Below, one piece after another: positions 49,898 through 58,056 of a DNA stretch of 64,000 nucleotides (its first letter is position 1; the number at the start of each line of letters is the position of its first letter). The stretch is from Streptomyces tauricus. GTDB lineage: Bacteria > Actinomycetota > Actinomycetes > Streptomycetales > Streptomycetaceae. The notes beneath the pieces are model-generated. The model did not search any database and was not told the DNA's origin. It saw only the letters and a program-made list of their open reading frames with translations. Location: positions 992,001 to 1,056,000 of the forward strand of contig NZ_BMVY01000001.1 of assembly GCF_014650955.1 (NCBI RefSeq). Reading direction: 5' to 3'. The translations under genes and the position numbers were made by a program.

Positions 49898-50620
49898 CTA
49901 CTTGCTGAACGGTCCTTCCAGCGCCGCCCACTGCAGCAGCATGATGGTCTTGGCGTCGGCGATCTCGCCCGTACGGATCATGCCCAGGGCCTCTCTGAAG
50001 GGCAGTTCGACGGTCTCGATGACTTCGCCCTCCTCGTCGAGACCGCCGCCCTCGTGGGTGCGGGTGGCCGGTCCGTAGGAGGCGGCGTAGAAGGTGACGC
50101 GCTCGGTGACCGAGCCCGGGCTCATATAGACGTCGAAGACCCGCTCGACCTCGCCGACCGTGTGCCCGGTCTCCTCGATGACCTCGCGGCGTACGGCGAC
50201 CTCGGGGTGTTCGTCGTCATCGTCCAGCAGACCGCCCGGTGTCTCGACGAGCATGCCGTCGGGGTGTCCGTTGACGTACACCGGATAGCGGAACTGCCGG
50301 GTCAGCAGCACGGTTTCGCGTTCCGTGTCGTAGAGCAGGATCGTGGCGCCGTTGCCGCGGTCGTGCGTCTCGCGCTCCTGGGTGGACCAGGTGCCGTCGG
50401 CGAGCTGCAGGTCGAACGTCGTGGTGCGCTCCACGTACCAGTGGCAGGACAGCAGGGTCACGTCCCGCACCTTGACCCGGGGGTTCCCCGTCAGGTCGAG
50501 ACCGACCCGGTCGAGTCCGGTACGGCCCCTGCGGTCCGGTGTGTCGATGCCCGCGGTCACCGTGCGCCGGCCGGGGAGGAGGTGCGGATGGAACAAATGG
50601 TCATGTCCTGCTTCTACCAT
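49898..50620 (-). CDS. Nudix hydrolase, GDP-mannose pyrophosphatase NudK-like
   Basis: 240-residue enzyme. The Nudix box is GGLLDDDDEHPEVAVRREVIEETGH (about 129-153; one residue longer between the first Gly and Glu than the textbook spacing). Downstream, VFDVYMSPGSVTERVTFYAA and GGGLDEEGEVIETVELPFREALGMI followed by IADAKTIMLLQ closely recall NudK, which hydrolyses GDP-mannose. An N-terminal beta domain (VKVRDVTLLSCHWYVERTTTFDLQ) is also NudK-like. The start is uncertain; the ATG at 50620 has a GGGACCGGG upstream. Confidence 0.88.
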   Translation of the reverse strand: MVEAGHDHLFHPHLLPGRRTVTAGIDTPDRRGRTGLDRVGLDLTGNPRVKVRDVTLLSCHWYVERTTTFDLQLADGTWSTQERETHDRGNGATILLYDTERETVLLTRQFRYPVYVNGHPDGMLVETPGGLLDDDDEHPEVAVRREVIEETGHTVGEVERVFDVYMSPGSVTERVTFYAASYGPATRTHEGGGLDEEGEVIETVELPFREALGMIRTGEIADAKTIMLLQWAALEGPFSK

Positions 50621-50645
50621 CCCGGTCCCGCCCCTGTCAGGCGCG

Positions 50646-51473
50646 TCATTGATCAGCGGAGGCCCCGGTGGTCAGCCGGACCACGTTCGACAGCGCGCCG
50701 TGCGTGAACGCCCGGACGCGGTAGGACCCCTGTTTCTCGGTGGGCAGGGTGATCAGTCCCGCGGAATTGACGTCGGGTTCGAAGACGGCGACCGGCGCGT
50801 AGCCGGAGTCGTCCCCGGAGCCCTCGTCGGAGTCCCCGGGGATACGGGACTCCAGCAGGAACCCCTTCTCGTCGGAGGCGTGGTCCGTCCATGTGAACAG
50901 AATGCCGTTCGCATGCTTGACCACAGCCTTGAACCCGGTGGGCGCTCCGGCACCCGTGGGCCGCAGCGGCCGGCCCGGGGAGGTCCGCTCCGGGTCCTTG
51001 CGGGCGGGCAGCCAGTCATGGCCGACGTCCTCGTCCGCCGCCGTCAGCCCGCCCGCGGGCAGGGAGACGTCCACCGGCTTCGAAACGGGACCGGCGAAGG
51101 CACGCAGCCGGTAGTGGAAGGTCGTGTGCGGCATCAGATCGGGGTGCCGGTAGCTCGTCACCTGGGGCGGCAGATACTGCAGAACGGTGTACGGGCCCGC
51201 CGCGTCCGTCGCGAATTCGAGGATGTGGCCGGACGCGCCCGGACCGCCGCCGCCCTGCCAGCGCAGGTCGATGTCCGTGGGCGAGGTGCGCTCGGCGCGG
51301 AGCACGACGCCCGGGGCCGCACCCGCCGTGCCTGTCGTGCCCGCCTCGCCCGCCGTTCGGGGCGTGCCTGGCGTGCGGGGCGTGTCGCAGGCCGACAGCG
51401 CCGGCCCGATGACGAGCAGGGAAAGGGCCAGGACCAGTGCTGTCGGCGCCGCGCCGCGTACGGGAACTCTCAT
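50646..51473 (-). CDS. Fibronectin type III lipoprotein
   Basis: 275-residue exported protein. The lipoprotein signal is MRVPVRGAAPTALVLALSLL to LSAC with Cys at 29, followed by a TPRTPGTPRTAGEAGTTGTAG linker. Two FN3-like beta-sandwich domains follow (about 55-140, SPTDIDLRWQGGGGPGASGHILEFA...YRLRAFA, and about 180-265, NGILFTWTDHASDEKGFLLES...YRVRAFTHG). No catalytic motif is seen. It may bind extracellular polysaccharide. It starts 10 bp after the upstream secreted-protein gene's stop, so the two form an operon. Confidence 0.82.
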   Translation of the reverse strand: MRVPVRGAAPTALVLALSLLVIGPALSACDTPRTPGTPRTAGEAGTTGTAGAAPGVVLRAERTSPTDIDLRWQGGGGPGASGHILEFATDAAGPYTVLQYLPPQVTSYRHPDLMPHTTFHYRLRAFAGPVSKPVDVSLPAGGLTAADEDVGHDWLPARKDPERTSPGRPLRPTGAGAPTGFKAVVKHANGILFTWTDHASDEKGFLLESRIPGDSDEGSGDDSGYAPVAVFEPDVNSAGLITLPTEKQGSYRVRAFTHGALSNVVRLTTGASADQ

Positions 51474-51483
51474 GTGCTCGCTG

Positions 51484-52089
51484 CTACTTGCGCCAGAAGT
51501 GGACGTTGCTCCACACGACGGTGGCCGGGCCGTTGCCGCTGTTGGTGCGGTAGGCGCCGAACTTGTCGTAGAAGCTGCCGCCGGGGCTGGCGTAGGTGTG
51601 TTTGAGCGAGCCGTTGATGTAGGTGCGGTGCGAAGTACCGACCTGGTGGACGGTGTTGACCCGGACGGTGGCGCCGACGGTACCGGCGTTGGAGAGGGTG
51701 TCGCCTCCGTGGACCGCGTACAGCCGTCCGCCGCGTTCGGCGGCGAGCATGAAGTAGGGGCCCGCCGCGGACTCGTTGAACGTCTGCTTGAGGCTGATCC
51801 GGGTGCCGCTGAGGCTGCTGATGCGGAAGTAGCCCTCGAACTGGCGGGTGCCGCCGGTGTAGGTGGCGTACCGGCGCTCGGCCCGCTGGTCTCCACTGGC
51901 CGTGGAGCAGGTGAGCTGGAAGGTCAGCCCGTCGACCTGGCCGCAGCCGCGCTCCTGCACGGTGTAGGTGGGCGAGACGGATGTCCAGCCGCCGGGTTCC
52001 ACTTCGGCGAAGGCGTTCGGGGCGGCGGCCAGGAGGGAGGATGCGCACACCGCGCCGGTCACGGTGAGCGCTCTGAAGCGCGTGAGCAT
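51484..52089 (-). CDS. Secreted beta-jelly-roll protein of unknown function (possible polysaccharide lyase)
   Basis: 201-residue exported protein with a signal peptide (MLTRFRALTVTGAVCASSLLAAAPNAFA|EV). The mature part is a compact beta-rich fold: GGTRQFEGYFRISSLSGTRISLKQTFNESAAGPYFMLAAERGGRLYAVHGG ... RTYINGSLKHTYASPGGSFYDKFGAYRTNSGNGPATVVWSNVHFWRK. The YINGSLKHT..FYDKFGAYRTNSG segment recalls alginate/glucuronan lyase-type jelly rolls, but no catalytic residues can be assigned. Start ATG with AAGGAG. First gene of an operon with the FN3 lipoprotein. Confidence 0.75.
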   Translation of the reverse strand: MLTRFRALTVTGAVCASSLLAAAPNAFAEVEPGGWTSVSPTYTVQERGCGQVDGLTFQLTCSTASGDQRAERRYATYTGGTRQFEGYFRISSLSGTRISLKQTFNESAAGPYFMLAAERGGRLYAVHGGDTLSNAGTVGATVRVNTVHQVGTSHRTYINGSLKHTYASPGGSFYDKFGAYRTNSGNGPATVVWSNVHFWRK

Positions 52090-52119
52090 GTCGGCTCCTT
52101 GAGTGGGGGGTCGCTGACC

Positions 52120-52180
52120 GCTCAATTTCACATATATAAACATTGACTGTGTTTTTGAACGGCTGACTTGGAAGGTAGGA
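52120..52180 (-). promoter_or_regulatory. AT-rich promoter of the secreted-protein operon
   Basis: On the minus strand a run containing TTCAAAAACACAGTCAATG and TTTATATATGTGAAATTGA lies 45-85 bp upstream of the 52089 start. It is by far the most AT-rich segment of the window. TTCAAA and TATATA are about 15 bp apart and could be -35/-10 boxes. Confidence 0.5.
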
Positions 52181-52212
52181 CTAGACCAAGTGCGCGTCAA
52201 GAGGTGCGTACG

Positions 52213-52288
52213 TGCGGGTCGGTGAGAGCTGGCCGCACCCCGCGGCGGCGCCGCAAAATGTCACCGCCCGCGCCCCTTACGGGGCCCG
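52213..52288 (+). repeat. Left copy of a ~76-bp direct repeat
   Basis: Begins TGCGGGTCGGTGAGAGCTGG and ends GCGCCCCTTACGGGGCCCG. The second copy is at 55131-55209 in the same orientation, with a few substitutions and small indels. Each has internal hairpins (GCCGC...GCGGC; CCCC...GGGG). Confidence 0.75.
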
Positions 52289-52403
52289 ACGATCCATCAG
52301 GTCATCCGTCCCGGACTCTTGACTCTGCTCTCGGCGGTCGGGATTCTCGTCGCAGCGTTTGCACGAGTCATGACAAGTAGCGTGCCGCCGACCGAAGACG
52401 TGG

Positions 52404-54470
52404 GTGATGATCATGACCCGACAGCCCCTCCACCGGCGCCGGCCGCTCACGGTCCTGTCGCTGCTGCTCGTCGTGATGGCCATGGCGCTCGGTCCCACGC
52501 CCAGTTCCGCCGCCGGGACGGACTGGTGGGACCCGACCGCGCGGCCCGCCCCCGACTCGCAGATCAACGTCACGGGAGAACCCTTCAAGGGCACGGACTC
52601 CCAGGGCGAGGTACGCGGGTTCGTCGACGCGCACAACCACATCATGGCCAACGAGGCCTTCGGCGGGCGGCTCATCTGCGGCAAGCCCTTCTCGGAGGCG
52701 GGGGTCGCCGACGCCCTCAAGGACTGTCCCGAGCACTACCCCGACGGTTCGCTGGCCATCTTCGACTTCATCACCAACGGCGGTGACGGCAAGCACGATC
52801 CGGACGGCTGGCCCACGTTCAAGGACTGGCCCGCCCATGACTCGCTGACCCACCAGCAGAACTACTACGCCTGGGTCGAGCGGGCCTGGCGCGGCGGCCA
52901 GCGCGTCCTCGTCAACGACCTCGTCACCAACGGCGTGATCTGCTCGGTCTACCCCTTCAAGGACCGCAGTTGCGACGAGATGACCTCGATCCGGTTGCAG
53001 GCGAAGCTGACCTACGACATGCAGGACTACATCGACGCGATGTACGGCGGGCCGGGCAAGGGCTGGTTCCGGATCGTCACCGACAGCGCGCAGGCCCGCG
53101 AGGTCGCCCAGCAGGGCAAACTCGCCGTCGTCCTGGGCGTGGAGACGTCCGAACCCTTCGGCTGCAAGCAGATCCTGGACATCGCGCAGTGCGACAAGGC
53201 CGACATCGACGCCGGGCTCGACGAGTTGTACGACCTCGGCGTGCGCAGCATGTTCCTGTGCCACAAGTTCGACAACGCCCTGTGCGGGGTCCGGTTCGAC
53301 GAGGGCGGCCTCGGTACGGCGATCAACGTCGGCCAGTTCCTGTCGACGGGCACCTTCTGGCAGACGGAGAAGTGCACGGGCCCTCAGCACGACAACCCCA
53401 TCGGGGGCGCGGCGGCGCCGGGCGCCGAGAAGGAACTGCCCCCGGGTGTCGACGTACCGACGTACGACGAGGACGCGCAGTGCAACAAGCGCGGGCTCAC
53501 CGATCTCGGTGAGTACGCCGTGCGCGGGCTGATGAAGCGCAAGATGATGCTGGAGATCGACCACATGGGCGTCAAGGCCACCGGCCGGGCCCTCGACATC
53601 TTCGAGTCCGAGTCCTACCCCGGCGTGATCTCCTCGCACAGCTGGATGGACCTGAACTGGACCGAGCGGGTCTACCGCCTCGGCGGCTTCATCGCCCAGT
53701 ACATGCACGGCTCCGAGCAGTTCGGCGCGGAGGCCGCGCGGACGAAGGCCCTGCGCGACAAGTACGACGTGGGCTACGGCTACGGCACCGACATGAACGG
53801 CGTCGGCGGCTGGCCCGCCCCGCGGGGCGCGGACACCTCGAACCCCGTGCGGTATCCGTTCCGCAGCACCGACGGCGGGGCCGTGCTCGACCGGCAGACC
53901 ACCGGGCAGCGCACCTGGGACATCAACGCCGACGGCGCCGCCCACTACGGGCTCGTCCCGGACTGGATCGAGGACATCCGGCTGGTCGCGGGCCAGGGCG
54001 TCGTGGACGACCTGTTCCGGGGCGCCGAGTCCTACCTCGACACCTGGGGCGCGTCCGAGCGGCACCAGGCGGGGGTGAACCTCGCCAAGGGCGCGCCCGC
54101 GTCGGCCAGTTCGTCGGAGTCGGGCATCTTCACCAGTTACGCGCCCGGCCGGGCCGTGGACGGCGACCGGGGCACCCGCTGGGCCAGCGACTGGAGCGAC
54201 GACCAGTGGCTGCGGATCGACCTCGGCTCCACCAGCACGGTCAGGCACGTCACCCTCGACTGGGAGCGCGCCTACGCGAAGTCGTACCGCGTGGAGGTCT
54301 CCACGAACGGCACCGACTGGCAGTCCGTGTGGTCCACCACCGCCGGGGACGGCGGCCTGGACACGGCCCGCTTCTCCGGCGTACCCGCCCGCCATGTGCG
54401 GGTCCACGGGCTCGATCGCGGTACGGACTGGGGGTACTCCCTGTACGAGGTGGGCGTCCACACCAGCTGA
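52404..54470 (+). CDS. Secreted dipeptidase/amidohydrolase-like protein with C-terminal discoidin (F5/8 type C) domain
   Basis: 688-residue exported protein. The signal peptide is LHRRRPLTVLSLLLVVMAMALG...SSAA. The catalytic-type region resembles the membrane dipeptidase (M19)/metallo-dependent hydrolase fold: FVDAHNHIMANEAFGGRL supplies the HxH zinc pair, VVLGVETSE and MLEIDHMGVKATGRAL further ligands, and SSHSWM another. It is interrupted by cysteine-containing insertions. Residues about 555-688 form a discoidin domain (NLAKGAPASASSS...GRAVDGDRGTRWASDWSDDQWLRIDLG...YSLYEVGVH) likely to bind carbohydrate. Substrate unknown. Confidence 0.85.
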   Translation: MMIMTRQPLHRRRPLTVLSLLLVVMAMALGPTPSSAAGTDWWDPTARPAPDSQINVTGEPFKGTDSQGEVRGFVDAHNHIMANEAFGGRLICGKPFSEAGVADALKDCPEHYPDGSLAIFDFITNGGDGKHDPDGWPTFKDWPAHDSLTHQQNYYAWVERAWRGGQRVLVNDLVTNGVICSVYPFKDRSCDEMTSIRLQAKLTYDMQDYIDAMYGGPGKGWFRIVTDSAQAREVAQQGKLAVVLGVETSEPFGCKQILDIAQCDKADIDAGLDELYDLGVRSMFLCHKFDNALCGVRFDEGGLGTAINVGQFLSTGTFWQTEKCTGPQHDNPIGGAAAPGAEKELPPGVDVPTYDEDAQCNKRGLTDLGEYAVRGLMKRKMMLEIDHMGVKATGRALDIFESESYPGVISSHSWMDLNWTERVYRLGGFIAQYMHGSEQFGAEAARTKALRDKYDVGYGYGTDMNGVGGWPAPRGADTSNPVRYPFRSTDGGAVLDRQTTGQRTWDINADGAAHYGLVPDWIEDIRLVAGQGVVDDLFRGAESYLDTWGASERHQAGVNLAKGAPASASSSESGIFTSYAPGRAVDGDRGTRWASDWSDDQWLRIDLGSTSTVRHVTLDWERAYAKSYRVEVSTNGTDWQSVWSTTAGDGGLDTARFSGVPARHVRVHGLDRGTDWGYSLYEVGVHTS

Positions 54471-54518
54471 CCCCCCGCAGGGCGCACACCAGGAACGAGC
54501 AGGCGCGAAAGGGACCAC

Positions 54519-55127
54519 ATGGCACGGATGCCGTCGGCCGAGCGGCGCCGTCAGCTCACCGAGGCGGCCATCCGCGTGATGACCCGGGACGGCGTCCCCA
54601 GGACGACGACCCGGTCCATCGCGGCCGAGGCGGGCGTGTCACTGAGCGTCTTCCACTACTGCTTCGACTCCAAGCAGGCGCTGATCGAGTCGGTCATCGA
54701 GACGATCACCGGTCACTCCGTCACGGTGGTGCGCGAGGCGATCCGGCCGAAGGCCACCCTGCGGGAGACGGTCGCGGCCGGCTTCCGCGCCTACTGGGAC
54801 CATGTGGCCGCCCACCCGGGCGAACACATGCTCACGTACGAGCTGACGCAATATGCTCTGCGGCAGCCGGGGTTCGAGCATCTGGCCCGACGGCAGTACG
54901 AGCTGTACTCCGACACGTACGCCGAACTCATCCGGCAGCTCGGCCGCGAGATGGATTTCGCGCTGCGCGTGCCTGTTCCGGTGCTGGCCCGCTATCTGGC
55001 CGCCATGACCGACGGGCTGACTCTCAACTACCTCGTGCTCGGCGGCGACTCGGCGTGGGCGGACGTGCTCGACACGATCACCGACCATGTGGCCGGGCTC
55101 GTACGCGACACGGACGAGGTCACTTGA
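54519..55127 (+). CDS. TetR/AcrR family transcriptional regulator
   Basis: 202-residue regulator. The N-terminal HTH is RRQLTEAAIRVMTRDGVPRTTTRSIAAEAGVSLSVFHYCFDSKQALIESVIE. The ligand domain is all-helical with a DHVAAHPGEHMLTYELTQYAL segment, resembling BetI/DhaR-like TetR proteins. It starts 48 bp after the dipeptidase gene and is probably co-transcribed with it; both are enclosed by the 76-bp direct repeats. Ligand unknown. Confidence 0.92.
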   Translation: MARMPSAERRRQLTEAAIRVMTRDGVPRTTTRSIAAEAGVSLSVFHYCFDSKQALIESVIETITGHSVTVVREAIRPKATLRETVAAGFRAYWDHVAAHPGEHMLTYELTQYALRQPGFEHLARRQYELYSDTYAELIRQLGREMDFALRVPVPVLARYLAAMTDGLTLNYLVLGGDSAWADVLDTITDHVAGLVRDTDEVT

Positions 55128-55130
55128 ACC

Positions 55131-55209
55131 TGCGGGTTCGGTGAGGGGGCCGGCCGCGCCCCTCGGCGGAGCCGCAGGGTGTCACTGCCCCGCGCCCCTT
55201 CGGGGTCCG
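55131..55209 (+). repeat. Right copy of the ~76-bp direct repeat
   Basis: Begins TGCGGGTTCGGTGAGGGGGC directly after the TetR stop and ends CCTTCGGGGTCCG at the stop of the next gene. It also contains a partial version of the interspersed GCCCCGCGCCCCT word, and its terminal CCCC..GGGG hairpin may act as a terminator. Confidence 0.75.
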
Positions 55210-55989
55210 CTAGCGACCGCGGGGCTTGCCTCGCTTGGCGCCCTTGGTGCTCTTGGCGCCCTTGGCGGGACCCGCACCCCTCCGGGGGTTCTTGGCACCG
55301 GTCCTGCCCGTAGCGGGCTTGCCGCGGGGGGTGGCCTTGTCCGGGGAGCGCGCGGGCTTCTGCTCGGCCGCGGGCTGCGTACGGCCGCGTGAGCTGTTGA
55401 CCGTACGGCCGCGGACGATCCCGATGAAGTCCTCCACCAGGTCCGTGGTCCGCTCCTCCGGCCACGACAGGGCGACCCGCGACTCGGGGGCGTCCGTCAC
55501 CGGCCGGTAGGTGAGGTCCTTGCGGTGGTGGAGGCGGGCGATCGACTGCGGAACGACGAGGAGTCCCACCCCCGCCGCCACCAGGTCGACCGCGTCGGCC
55601 GTCGTGGCGGGGCGCTCGATCGCGGGGCGGCCCGGCAGGCGCTCCCAGTCGAGGGTGTCGTCCAGCGGGTGCAGCACGATGTCGTCCGCCAGGTCCTCGG
55701 CGCTCACCTCGTCCACCGCGGCCACGACGTGGTCCTTGGGGACGACTACCACGCTCGTCTCCGTGTAGAGGGGAATCGCGCTGAGATCCGTACCGTCGAC
55801 CGGCAGCCGGACCAGGCCCGCGTCCGCGTCGCCGCCCCGCAGCGCGTCGAAGGACTCGCCGACGGACATCGCGAGGAGCGTCAGGGGGACGTCGGGCAGC
55901 CGCTCGTTCCAGATCCGCACCCATTTGCTGGGCGTCACTCCCGGGACATACGCGAGCCGGAACGAAGGGGAATCTTCCGAGCCTGTCAC
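55210..55989 (-). CDS. LysR-type effector-binding domain protein without HTH, with basic tail
   Basis: 259-residue protein. Residues 8-195 match a LysR substrate-binding domain (FRLAYVPGVTPSKWVRIWNERLPDVPLTLLAMSVGESFDALRGGDADAGLVRLP...VVVPKDH...VAAGVGLLVVPQSIARLHH). The usual 60-residue N-terminal winged HTH is absent. Instead there is a Lys/Arg/Ala/Pro-rich C-terminal tail (KPARSPDKATPRGKPATGRTG...KGAKSTKGAKRGKPRGR) that could bind nucleic acid. The divergent neighbour 58 bp away encodes a DUF5997-like protein; from memory this pairing is recurrent in actinobacteria, and the neighbour may supply the missing DNA-binding function. Confidence 0.85.
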   Translation of the reverse strand: MTGSEDSPSFRLAYVPGVTPSKWVRIWNERLPDVPLTLLAMSVGESFDALRGGDADAGLVRLPVDGTDLSAIPLYTETSVVVVPKDHVVAAVDEVSAEDLADDIVLHPLDDTLDWERLPGRPAIERPATTADAVDLVAAGVGLLVVPQSIARLHHRKDLTYRPVTDAPESRVALSWPEERTTDLVEDFIGIVRGRTVNSSRGRTQPAAEQKPARSPDKATPRGKPATGRTGAKNPRRGAGPAKGAKSTKGAKRGKPRGR

Positions 55990-56047
55990 CTGGCCAGGTT
56001 ACCCGGCGTGGTCGGCGCTGGTTCACATGCTCGATACCCTTGCCGTT

Positions 56048-56434
56048 ATGACGTCGCACGAGAACACCCAGACGATGAAGCCCGCGACCGCGGCGAAGAA
56101 GCTGGGTGTGTACCTAGAGGCCACACCCGCCGAGTTCCAGGAAGGTGTCGTCTCGCGCTCCGAGCTCACCGCACTCCAGGCCGATCCGCCCGAGTGGCTG
56201 CAGGAGCTGCGGCGCACCGGACCGCACCCCCGGCCGGTGGTCGCCGCCAAGCTCGGCGTCTCCATCTCCGGGCTCGCCCGCGGCGGGGTGACGGACGCCC
56301 TCACCACGGACGAGATCGAGGCGCTGAAGAAGGACTCCCCGGAGTGGCTGCAGAAGGAGCGCGCCACACAGGCCGAGGTCCGCAAGGAGACGGCACGCAT
56401 CAAGGACCTCAAGGACAAGAAGGCCGAGCGGTAG
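56048..56434 (+). CDS. DUF5997-like protein
   Basis: 128-residue charged helical protein: KPATAAKKLGVYLEATPAEFQEGVVSRSELTALQADPPEWLQELRRTGPHPRPVVAAKLGVSISGLARGGVTDALTTDEIEALKKDSPEWLQKERA. The VVAAKLGVSISGLARGGV part looks like a helix-turn-helix. Function unknown. The ATG has no ribosome site; CTCGATACC about 10 bases upstream resembles a -10 box, suggesting a leaderless mRNA. It is divergent from the HTH-less LysR-type gene. Confidence 0.8.
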   Translation: MTSHENTQTMKPATAAKKLGVYLEATPAEFQEGVVSRSELTALQADPPEWLQELRRTGPHPRPVVAAKLGVSISGLARGGVTDALTTDEIEALKKDSPEWLQKERATQAEVRKETARIKDLKDKKAER

Positions 56435-56449
56435 CAGCCGAGCCGCAGC

Positions 56450-56500
56450 AGTAGCAGTAGCAGTCAGCAGTCAGCAGTCAGCAGTCAGCAGTCAGCAAGT
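56450..56500 (+). repeat. Simple-sequence repeat, heptamer (AGTCAGC)n
   Basis: AGCAGT hexamers are followed by five consecutive copies of a 7-bp AGTCAGC unit, just downstream of the DUF5997-like gene and 30-80 bp upstream of the LLM oxidoreductase start. Confidence 0.85.
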
Positions 56501-56530
56501 AGACCTCGTGCCGGACGCCGGAGGAGCCCC

Positions 56531-57556
56531 GTGCCGCTGCCCTCACAACCGTTGCGGAAGCTGGGCTTCCTGACCATCGGCCTGTTCGACGAGGCCGATC
56601 CCCGTGCGGGCCACGAGTCCACGCTGAAGATCATCGAGCTGGGTGAGCGGCTGGGCTTCGACAGCGCGTGGCTGCGCCACCGCCATCTCCAGTACGGGAT
56701 CTCCTCCCCCGTGGCCGTCCTCGCCGCGGCCTCGCAGCGCACCACCCGGATCGAGCTGGGCACCGCGGTCATCCCGCTGGGCTGGGAGAACCCGCTGCGG
56801 CTGGCCGAGGACCTGGCCACGGTGGACCTGCTGTCCGGCGGACGCCTCAATCCGGGCGTCAGCGTCGGCCCGCCGATGCACTTCGACCAGGTCAAGGACG
56901 CACTGTACCCGGACACCGCGGACGCCGAGGACTTCGGTTACGACCGGGTCAGCCGCCTGCTGGACTTCGTACGCGGCAAACCGGCCACCGACTTCAGCGG
57001 GGTCGAGGGGTTCGAGGTGTTCTCGGACCGTGTCCAGCCGCACGCCGCAGGTCTGGGCAGCCGGCTCTGGTACGGCGGCGGCAGCCTGCGGTCGGCCCGG
57101 TGGGCCGGTGAGCACGGCATGAACTTCCTGACCAGCAGTGTCGTGAAGGCGGAGGAGTCCGAGGACTTCGCCGAGATCCAGCTGTCCCACGTACGGGCCT
57201 TCCGCGCCGCTCACCCCGACGGTGAGCGCGCCCGCGTCTCCCAGGGGCTCGTCGTCATCCCCACCGACAGTGCCACGCCCGGGCAGCGCGCGAAGTACGA
57301 GGCGTACGCCGCGAAGCGGACCCCTCGTACCGCGACGCCCCACGGTCCCGCGCGCATGATGTTCGCGCCGGATCTCGTCGGGACCTCCGCCGAGATCGCC
57401 GAACGGCTGTACGCGCACGCCGCGTTCCGGGAGATCGACGAGGTCGCTTTCGCGCTGCCCTTCACCTTCGAGCACGCGGACTACGTACAGATCCTCACCG
57501 ACCTGGCCACCGGACTGGGCCCGGCACTGGGCTGGCGGCCGTCGGCCCAGGGATAG
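56531..57556 (+). CDS. LLM class flavin-dependent oxidoreductase (luciferase-like)
   Basis: 341-residue TIM-barrel flavoprotein of the bacterial luciferase/F420 or FMN-dependent group. Visible elements are LGFLTIGLFDEADPRAGHESTLKIIELGERLGFDSAWLRHRHLQYG, RTTRIELGTAVIPLGWENPLRLAEDLATVDLLSGGRLNPGVSVG and the C-terminal EIAERLYAHAAFREIDEVAFALP. The GTG start has GGAGGAG upstream. It stands alone behind a heptanucleotide repeat. Cofactor (FMN or F420) and substrate cannot be assigned. Confidence 0.9.
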   Translation: MPLPSQPLRKLGFLTIGLFDEADPRAGHESTLKIIELGERLGFDSAWLRHRHLQYGISSPVAVLAAASQRTTRIELGTAVIPLGWENPLRLAEDLATVDLLSGGRLNPGVSVGPPMHFDQVKDALYPDTADAEDFGYDRVSRLLDFVRGKPATDFSGVEGFEVFSDRVQPHAAGLGSRLWYGGGSLRSARWAGEHGMNFLTSSVVKAEESEDFAEIQLSHVRAFRAAHPDGERARVSQGLVVIPTDSATPGQRAKYEAYAAKRTPRTATPHGPARMMFAPDLVGTSAEIAERLYAHAAFREIDEVAFALPFTFEHADYVQILTDLATGLGPALGWRPSAQG

Positions 57557-57579
57557 CGGGCCCCTCCCCCCGGCGTGCC

Positions 57580-57888
57580 TCAGTCGCTGACCCTGCTGCG
57601 CGCCTGGTACAGCAGGTCGCCGTACTCGGGGTGCCGGGCGATCCAGCCGGCGTAGAAGGGGCAGGTGGCCAGCACCCGCAGGCCGGCCGCGCGCGCCTCG
57701 TCGAGGGAGGCCCGCACCAGCGCGGAGCCGACGCCCTTGCCCTCGCACTCCGGGGTCACCTCGGTGTGCACGAACGCGATGAGCTCCGCCGTGCGGATGT
57801 AGTCCGCCCAGCCGGCGACCTCGGGCGCCCCGTCGAGCCGGGCCTCGTAACGCCGCGCCTCGGGCGCGTCGCTCACCTCCACCGCCAT
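57580..57888 (-). CDS. Small GNAT acetyltransferase (YjdJ/GTL3-like)
   Basis: 102-residue minimal GNAT protein: EARRYEARLDGAPEVAGWADYIRTAELIAFVHTEVTPECEGKGVGSALVRASLDEARAAGLRVLATCPFYAGWIARHPEYGDLL. It carries the EGKGVGSAL acetyl-CoA loop and the CPF...HPEY end typical of the YjdJ-type N-acetyltransferase-like proteins. ATG chosen for its AGGAGGAG at optimal spacing. Substrate unknown. Confidence 0.88.
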   Translation of the reverse strand: MAVEVSDAPEARRYEARLDGAPEVAGWADYIRTAELIAFVHTEVTPECEGKGVGSALVRASLDEARAAGLRVLATCPFYAGWIARHPEYGDLLYQARSRVSD

Positions 57889-58056
57889 GTCTCCTCCTGC
57901 TGTGCGCACGGTCGATCAAGGTCACGACCCTAACCCACACGTGGCCGAAACCATCCGGTGCACCCCCGTTGACCTGCCCGTACACGGGTGGCCGGGGTGC
58001 TCGTTCCACTACGTTGGCGAGCGGCCGACGACACACGATCTCCAGGAGGCGCTCCC

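Noticed and set aside
52404..54518. 716-codon minus-strand frame opposite the dipeptidase gene
   Set aside because: Antisense shadow; the plus frame has signal peptide, zinc-ligand motifs and a discoidin domain.
56034..56039. GGGTAT on the minus strand as a SigB -10 box for the LysR-type gene
   Set aside because: No GNNT element occurs 14-16 bp upstream of it.
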